From: Accumulibacter sp. | GTDB taxonomy: Bacteria; Pseudomonadota; Gammaproteobacteria; Burkholderiales; Rhodocyclaceae | Direction: 5' to 3' | Length of the DNA: 10,934 nucleotides | Assembly: GCA_031267455.1 (NCBI GenBank) | Contig: JAIRZC010000238.1 | Span: forward strand, 1-10,934 | Shown here: piece after piece, positions 6,930 to 10,934 of the stretch | Position numbering within the stretch: the first letter of the stretch is position 1 | Layout of the letters: each line of letters starts with the position of its first letter | Position numbers and translations under genes: made by a program | Notes under the pieces: generated by a model | The model's input: only the letters and a program-made list of their open reading frames with translations | What the model was told of the DNA's origin: nothing | Database searches by the model: none

Positions 6930-7963
6930 TTTTTCTTCATGCCGAAAACGGGCGGGCGCGTCAGGAGGTCGATCAGCGGCGCGCAGACGTTGAGAATCAG
7001 GACGGAGAAAGCCACGCCATCCGGGTATCCGCCGAAAACACGAATCGTGTAGGCAAGGATTCCCGCGGAAAACCCAAAGATCATCTTTCCCATGTCGGAC
7101 GCGCAGCCGGAAACCGGGTCGGTCACGATGAAAAAAGCGCCGAGCAGAACGCCGCCCGAAAAGGTGTGGAAAAGCGGCGACGCGAAACGTCCCGGATCGA
7201 AAAACCAGCACGCGGCCGAAAGCGCGACGACACCAAAAAGAAAACCCGCCGGAGCGTGCCAGCGTATGACTTTGCATCGAAGAAGCCAGAGGCCGCCGAG
7301 AAAATAGGCGGCCGCGACACATTCCCACGCGCGACCTCCGGCGAGACCATAGATTTTCGTATCGGAGAGCATTGTGGCGATCGGTGTTTCCGGCGAAATC
7401 CGGAGCGCCGTTTTCAGGGCATCGAGCGGTGTCGCGCTCGTGAGCGCGTCCAGGTTCCTCGATAGGCCGAGGACGGCGAGGATCTGATCCGTGAAGCGCG
7501 TGTCGAGCGTGACCGAAGGCCATTGCGACATCAGCGCGGGGAAGGAAACGATACACGCGGCAAAGGCGACCATTGCCGGGTTGAAAGGATTCTGGCCGAG
7601 ACCGCCGTAAAGGTGTTTGGCGATCACGATTGCGATCAGCGCGCCGCTTACAGTCAGCCACCAGGGAGCGATCGGCGGAAAGGTCAACGCAATCAGCCAA
7701 GACGTGACAAGGGCGCTTCCGTCGGAAAGGAAAGGTCCAAGGGGTTTCCCGCGCAACTTCAACATCGCGGCTTCGGCAAAAAGCGCCGTCGCCGAAGCGA
7801 TCACCATCTGCAGAAGGATCGCCGGACCAATTAGGCAGGCATAGACCGCAACCCCCGGCAGGAGAGCAAGCAGAACCTTAACCATAAGGCTCCGGACGCT
7901 TTTGTTCTGGCTAAGATAGGGTGGAGAAATAAAGCGCATCGTATGAATTCTATCCCGCGACAT
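6926..7963 (-). CDS. rnfD: Rnf complex membrane subunit D, flavinylated
   Basis: RnfD is a polytopic inner-membrane subunit related to NqrB, with a covalently bound FMN. The 345-residue protein begins with the family-like MRFISPPYLSQNKSVRSLM (9-27) and continues with KHLYGGLGQNPFNPAMVAF (117-135), the flavinylation segment DALTSATPLDAL (172-183, expected FMN threonine T178) and FIVTDPVSGCASDMGKMIFG (278-297), and ends in a short basic tail. Many hydrophobic stretches support about eight to ten membrane helices. The ATG at 7963 has GAGG 7 bases upstream and overlaps rnfC by 14 bases. An internal ATG at 7939 would remove eight residues and the overlap. The 3' end overlaps rnfG by four bases (ATGA), starting a chain of such junctions that runs to pyrD. 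Confidence 0.96.
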   Translation of the reverse strand: MSRDRIHTMRFISPPYLSQNKSVRSLMVKVLLALLPGVAVYACLIGPAILLQMVIASATALFAEAAMLKLRGKPLGPFLSDGSALVTSWLIALTFPPIAPWWLTVSGALIAIVIAKHLYGGLGQNPFNPAMVAFAACIVSFPALMSQWPSVTLDTRFTDQILAVLGLSRNLDALTSATPLDALKTALRISPETPIATMLSDTKIYGLAGGRAWECVAAAYFLGGLWLLRCKVIRWHAPAGFLFGVVALSAACWFFDPGRFASPLFHTFSGGVLLGAFFIVTDPVSGCASDMGKMIFGFSAGILAYTIRVFGGYPDGVAFSVLILNVCAPLIDLLTRPPVFGMKKK

Positions 7964-9563
7964 CGTTCGGCCTCACGGCGGGATTTTTTTCGAGCGCCGT
8001 TTCCCTGTTTCCAGCGGTTTCCGCGTTTTTCGCCGCCTGGGTTTCGCGTTGCAATCGGGCGCGTTCGACAGCGGCTTCAATCAGCGCTCTCTTCGTTGCA
8101 TCCGCATCGCCCGCGCCTGAAGTTTTTGCGGTCGCCTTTTGCAGACGTTCGGCTTTTTCCGCTTTCATGCGTTCATCACGCTTCTTGCGTCCTTCGATGC
8201 GAAAGCGTGTCGCGGCGGCTTTTTCCGTCTCTTTGCGGCGCGCGGCGATTTCGCTTTTCGCAAAACGGAAATACCGGACGAGCGGAATCCGCGATGGGCA
8301 GACGTAAGCGCAGCAGCCGCACTCGATGCACTCATCGATGGAGAGTTTGATCGTTTTGTCGAATTTTTTCGCGCGCGAAAAACGATAAAGCTCAAAAGGC
8401 TGAAGCTCGTGTGGGCAAACATGGGCGCAAGCGCCGCAGCGGATGCACGGCATTTCGGGCCGCGGTGGCGGAAAAAGCGGCGTCGCGGCGACGATCACGC
8501 AGTTGCAAGCCTTGACGACGGGTGCGGAAAGCCCCGGAATTTCAAAGCCCATCATCGGCCCGCCCATCAAAAACCCACCGGTATCGGGTTTGGGGCAGCC
8601 GATCGCGACGAATTCCCCGAACGGCGTTCCGATCAGCGTTTCCCAATTGCCCGCGATCTTTACATTGCCGGTCAAAGTGACGATTCGCGAAATCAGCGGT
8701 TCGCCAAAAGCAACGAAGCGCCACGTGCTGTACGCGGTCCCGACATTGAAGCATTGCACGCCCATTTCGGGCGAGCGTCGGGTCGACGGAATTTCCTTGC
8801 CGGTCAGCACGCGGATCAGCTGTTTTGCCGCGCCGGTCGGATAGCGCGTCGGAACGACGACGACCTCGAAATCAAAACCAAGCGTTTCGACGGCGCGCCG
8901 CATTGCGACGGCCGCCTCGGGCTTGTTATCCTCGATCCCAATCAAAACACGCCTCGGTTCAAGGAGATCGCGGAAAATCGAAGCGCCGTGGACGATGTCC
9001 TCGGCGCGCTCGCGCATCAACAGGTCATCGCAAGTCACGAAGGGTTCGCATTCGGCGCCGTTGATGACGACGAACTCCATTGCCGTCGATTTTGCCGCCG
9101 AAAGCTTGGCATGCGTTGGAAAGACCGCGCCGCCAAGCCCGACGATCCCGGCGTCGCGCAGCGCCTTGCGCACTTCGTCGGGCGCAAGCGTAGCGTAGTC
9201 GAGCGGCCTGCGCTCGATCCACGTATCGAGACCATCGGGTTCGATTATGACCGAAAGCGTCGACAGCCCAGAGGGATGCGTGGCGAGGCGATCTTCGATC
9301 GCAAGCACCTTGCCTGAAGTCGGCGCGTGGACAGCCGCCGATATCCAGCCATCGGCTGCCCCGATCCGCTGTCCCTTGAGGACGGTCTCGCCCACGCGCA
9401 CGCAGGGAATCGCGCGAGCGCCGACATTCTGATGCAGGGGAAGAATCAGCTGGGAAGGCAGGGGATGCTTTCCTATCGGCGCTTGCGCCGAGGCGGATTT
9501 GTGCGTAACGGGCTCGACGCCTCCCTTGAATCTGAAAAGTTTTCGAAGCATCTCCGGGCGCAT
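7950..9563 (-). CDS. rnfC: Rnf complex NADH-binding Fe-S subunit C
   Basis: RnfC is the peripheral cytoplasmic subunit, related to NuoF, that is expected to handle NAD(H) and electrons near RnfB. From the ATG at 9563 it is 537 residues. Features in order are RFKGGVEPVTHK near the N-terminus, a glycine-rich GIVGLGGAVFPTHAKLS, VINGAECEPFVTCDDLLM, and two [4Fe-4S] motifs, CIRCGACAHVCP (about 373-384) and CIECGCCAYVCP (about 412-423). The last 95 or so residues form a tail rich in Lys, Arg, Glu and Ala, like the variable extensions seen on some proteobacterial RnfC. Possible starts are TTG at 9581 (overlapping rnfB by eight bases), ATG at 9563 and ATG at 9551. None has a proper ribosome binding site, so the 5' end is uncertain by up to ten codons. 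Confidence 0.95.
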   Translation of the reverse strand: MRPEMLRKLFRFKGGVEPVTHKSASAQAPIGKHPLPSQLILPLHQNVGARAIPCVRVGETVLKGQRIGAADGWISAAVHAPTSGKVLAIEDRLATHPSGLSTLSVIIEPDGLDTWIERRPLDYATLAPDEVRKALRDAGIVGLGGAVFPTHAKLSAAKSTAMEFVVINGAECEPFVTCDDLLMRERAEDIVHGASIFRDLLEPRRVLIGIEDNKPEAAVAMRRAVETLGFDFEVVVVPTRYPTGAAKQLIRVLTGKEIPSTRRSPEMGVQCFNVGTAYSTWRFVAFGEPLISRIVTLTGNVKIAGNWETLIGTPFGEFVAIGCPKPDTGGFLMGGPMMGFEIPGLSAPVVKACNCVIVAATPLFPPPRPEMPCIRCGACAHVCPHELQPFELYRFSRAKKFDKTIKLSIDECIECGCCAYVCPSRIPLVRYFRFAKSEIAARRKETEKAAATRFRIEGRKKRDERMKAEKAERLQKATAKTSGAGDADATKRALIEAAVERARLQRETQAAKNAETAGNRETALEKNPAVRPNDVAG

Positions 9564-9573
9564 CCCGCGATTA

Positions 9574-10131
9574 TCAGGCAAAGCGGCGGATTTCGAACAC
9601 CGGAGGCTTCCATTTCCAGTTGTCGATCGTCTCGGGGATCGTTCTCATCCGGATACACTCCGCAGGGCATGATGCCGCGCACCGTTCGCAACCGGTACAG
9701 ATCGACCCGACGACGGTATGCAACTGTTTTGCCGCGCCGACGATCGCGTCCACGGGGCATGCCTGAATACAGAGCGTACAGCCGATGCAAGAAGCTTCGT
9801 CGATCTCGGCGACCTGCGGCGGTTTTTCCACGACTCCCGATACCGGAATCTCGCGTCCGAGGAGATCGGCGAGTTTACGCGCTCCCGCCTCACCGCCGGG
9901 AGGACAGAGATTGATCGGCGCGCCACTGGAAATTGCTTCGGCATAGGCGCGGCAACCGGGGAACCCGCACTGGCCGCATTGCGTTTGCGGCAGAGCGCTC
10001 TCGATTTTATCGACGAGCGGATTTCCCTCGACGCGGAAGCGTGCCGACGCCCAACCGAGTACCGCGCCGATGAAAGCCGCGCCCAAGGTCATCACGGCAA
10101 CGGCGACCAATACGCTATCGATAATATTCAT
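9574..10131 (-). CDS. rnfB: Rnf complex ferredoxin-like subunit B
   Basis: RnfB is the expected entry or exit point for electrons from soluble ferredoxin. The 185-residue protein has one N-terminal membrane helix (about 5-28), then a [4Fe-4S] domain with C52, C55, C60 and C76 (CGQCGFPGC and a later LCPPGG), then two ferredoxin-type clusters, C115/C118/C121/C125 ([12 protein letters not shown]) and C145/C148/C151/C155 ([12 protein letters not shown]). A further cysteine at C159 follows the last motif. This three-cluster form is the short type, as in gammaproteobacteria, without the additional ferredoxin domains found in some other RnfB proteins. The gene begins three bases after the rnfA stop. 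The upstream GGATAAGGG reaches the ATG directly, so it is a poor ribosome binding site, and coupling to rnfA is likely. Confidence 0.96.
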   Translation of the reverse strand: MNIIDSVLVAVAVMTLGAAFIGAVLGWASARFRVEGNPLVDKIESALPQTQCGQCGFPGCRAYAEAISSGAPINLCPPGGEAGARKLADLLGREIPVSGVVEKPPQVAEIDEASCIGCTLCIQACPVDAIVGAAKQLHTVVGSICTGCERCAASCPAECIRMRTIPETIDNWKWKPPVFEIRRFA

Positions 10132-10134
10132 CCC

Positions 10135-10719
10135 TTATCCGTAACGGTCCAGCCCCGCGAAGCCCATGAATGCGAGGCTCATCAGGCCAGCCGTGACAAA
10201 GGCGATCGCCGTGCCGCGGAAAGGCAGCGGGACATCGGCGGTATCGACGCGTTCCCGGATTCCGGCGAGCAAGACCAGCGCGAGCGTGAAGCCCGCGGCG
10301 GAACCGACGCCGAAAAGCAGCGACTCGATGAAATCATGGCGCTCTCCGACGGCGAGCAGCGGAATTCCGAGTACCGCGCAATTTGTCGTGATCAAAGGGA
10401 GATAGATGCCGAGCACCTGATGCAGGACGGGACTCGTCCTTCGAATGACGAGTTCCATGATCTGAACGATCGCCGCGATCGTGATGATGAAGGAAATCGT
10501 GCGCAGGTAAGCGATGTCGAGCGGAACGAGCAGGTAGGCATCGATGACGTAGCACGCGCCGCTGCTCAAAGTCATCACGAAAGTCGTCGCCGCGCCCATG
10601 CCGAAGGTCGTTTCGAGCTTCTTTGAAACGCCGAGAAAAGGACAAAGGCCGAGAATTCTGACCAAGACGACATTATTGACGAGAACGGCGCCAATGATGA
10701 GGAAGAGATAGTGCGACAT
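10135..10719 (-). CDS. rnfA: Rnf complex membrane subunit A
   Basis: RnfA is the partner of RnfE in the membrane core that carries the intramembrane Fe-S cluster. The 194-residue protein, normal for the family, has six hydrophobic segments and the motifs [20 protein letters not shown] (15-34, C26) and [15 protein letters not shown] (104-118, C114), the two conserved cysteine sites shared with RnfE. It is the first gene of the long minus-strand run. The ATG at 10719 gives the expected [16 protein letters not shown] start. No Shine-Dalgarno is present in the bases before it. A good sigma70-like promoter lies so close that the predicted transcript begins about three bases before the ATG, which suggests leaderless or nearly leaderless translation. 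Confidence 0.96.
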   Translation of the reverse strand: MSHYLFLIIGAVLVNNVVLVRILGLCPFLGVSKKLETTFGMGAATTFVMTLSSGACYVIDAYLLVPLDIAYLRTISFIITIAAIVQIMELVIRRTSPVLHQVLGIYLPLITTNCAVLGIPLLAVGERHDFIESLLFGVGSAAGFTLALVLLAGIRERVDTADVPLPFRGTAIAFVTAGLMSLAFMGFAGLDRYG

Positions 10720-10728
10720 GGGACGGAA

Positions 10729-10757
10729 ATTATCTACCGATACCGGGTGGCGATCAA
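10729..10757 (-). promoter_or_regulatory. Predicted sigma70-type promoter of the rnf operon
   Basis: Read on the minus strand, TTGATC (10757-10752, four of six consensus bases) is separated by exactly 17 bases from GATAAT (10734-10729, five of six). Counting seven bases from the end of the -10 hexamer puts transcription start near 10722, three bases before the rnfA ATG at 10719. No operator-like inverted repeat was seen over the promoter. Confidence 0.55.
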
Positions 10758-10934
10758 CTTTTGCGCCCGCCCAAAAGTCGGTTGGAATCGATGAGCCGAA
10801 GCAAAAGGAGACGAGAAAAGTTTTTCACGGATTTTACGCGAATAATCGTCGCATTTGCGCGGAGCGCCAAAGAATAATGGGCTGTTCCCCCGCAACCGGT
10901 TCGGTCGGGCCCGGCAGGCGTTTTCGCCTTCACC
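10758..10934. other. Region upstream of the rnf promoter, no supported gene
   Basis: The leftmost part is A-rich or T-rich (around 10800-10850) and the rightmost part is very GC-rich, with short palindromes (AACCGGTT, CGGGCCCG) and a tight hairpin at 10916-10929 (AGGCG, TTTT loop, CGCCT). Two minus-strand frames stay open here from the window edge, one to a TAG at 10736-10734 and one, shorter, to a TGA inside the region. A plus-strand ATG at 10878 stays open to the edge. None of the peptides is recognisable, so I call no gene. Confidence 0.35.

Noticed and set aside
6930..7700. Long upstream extension of the rnfG frame
   Set aside because: It lies wholly inside rnfD, the translation is Arg-rich and unlike any family, and the rnfG family length fits the ATG at 6929.
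8139..9317. Plus-strand frame of 392 codons opposite rnfC
   Set aside because: It is the antisense of a clearly conserved rnfC; the translated composition is Arg/His-rich with no recognisable motif.
10861..10934. Cobalamin riboswitch-like stretch on the plus strand (GCTGTTCCCCCGCAACCGG)
   Set aside because: It resembles the segment around the CCCCGCAAC core, but the preceding conserved boxes are absent and the window ends too soon to test the remainder.

Overview
The window is a compact piece of a bacterial chromosome, GC-rich by eye, dominated by one long minus-strand gene cluster. No rRNA, tRNA, CRISPR array, transposase or phage gene was seen. The host is probably a Gram-negative bacterium. 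It has a six-subunit Rnf complex in the rnfABCDGE-nth order familiar from gammaproteobacteria. It also has a two-subunit NAD-dependent dihydroorotate dehydrogenase (PyrK plus class 1B PyrD), which classical gammaproteobacteria lack. That mixture argues against Escherichia or Vibrio relatives and may point to a less studied phylum, but the sequence alone does not fix the lineage.

Layout from left to right. Positions 2-901 (+) hold the 3' part of an unrecognised gene that begins before the window. Positions 902-1161 are a convergent intergenic gap. Positions 1162-1797 (-) encode a flavin reductase-like FMN-binding protein that appears to start at a rare ATA codon behind a perfect Shine-Dalgarno sequence. 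Positions 1798-2017 are intergenic and hold a probable terminator. Positions 2018-10719 (-) are one uninterrupted run of ten genes, read right to left: rnfA, rnfB, rnfC, rnfD, rnfG, rnfE, nth, a FIST-domain gene, pyrK and pyrD. Positions 10720-10934 hold a good sigma70-type promoter for rnfA and otherwise no gene that can be supported.

From rnfD to pyrD every junction is a 4-base stop/start overlap (ATGA five times, TTGA once). This strongly suggests a single polycistronic, translationally coupled transcript. The promoter upstream of rnfA places the predicted transcription start about three bases before the ATG, so the message may be leaderless. The block ends at an A/T-flanked hairpin at 1949-1970.

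Functionally, Rnf exchanges electrons between ferredoxin and NAD(H) while moving Na+ or H+ across the membrane. PyrK/PyrD oxidises dihydroorotate and delivers electrons to NAD+. Endonuclease III is an iron-sulfur DNA repair enzyme. The FIST protein is a putative small-ligand sensor. The shared elements are flavin, Fe-S and NAD(H) chemistry. Joining the pyrimidine enzyme and a free-standing FIST sensor to a classical rnf-nth operon is the most notable point of the window. No wholly new system was recognised.
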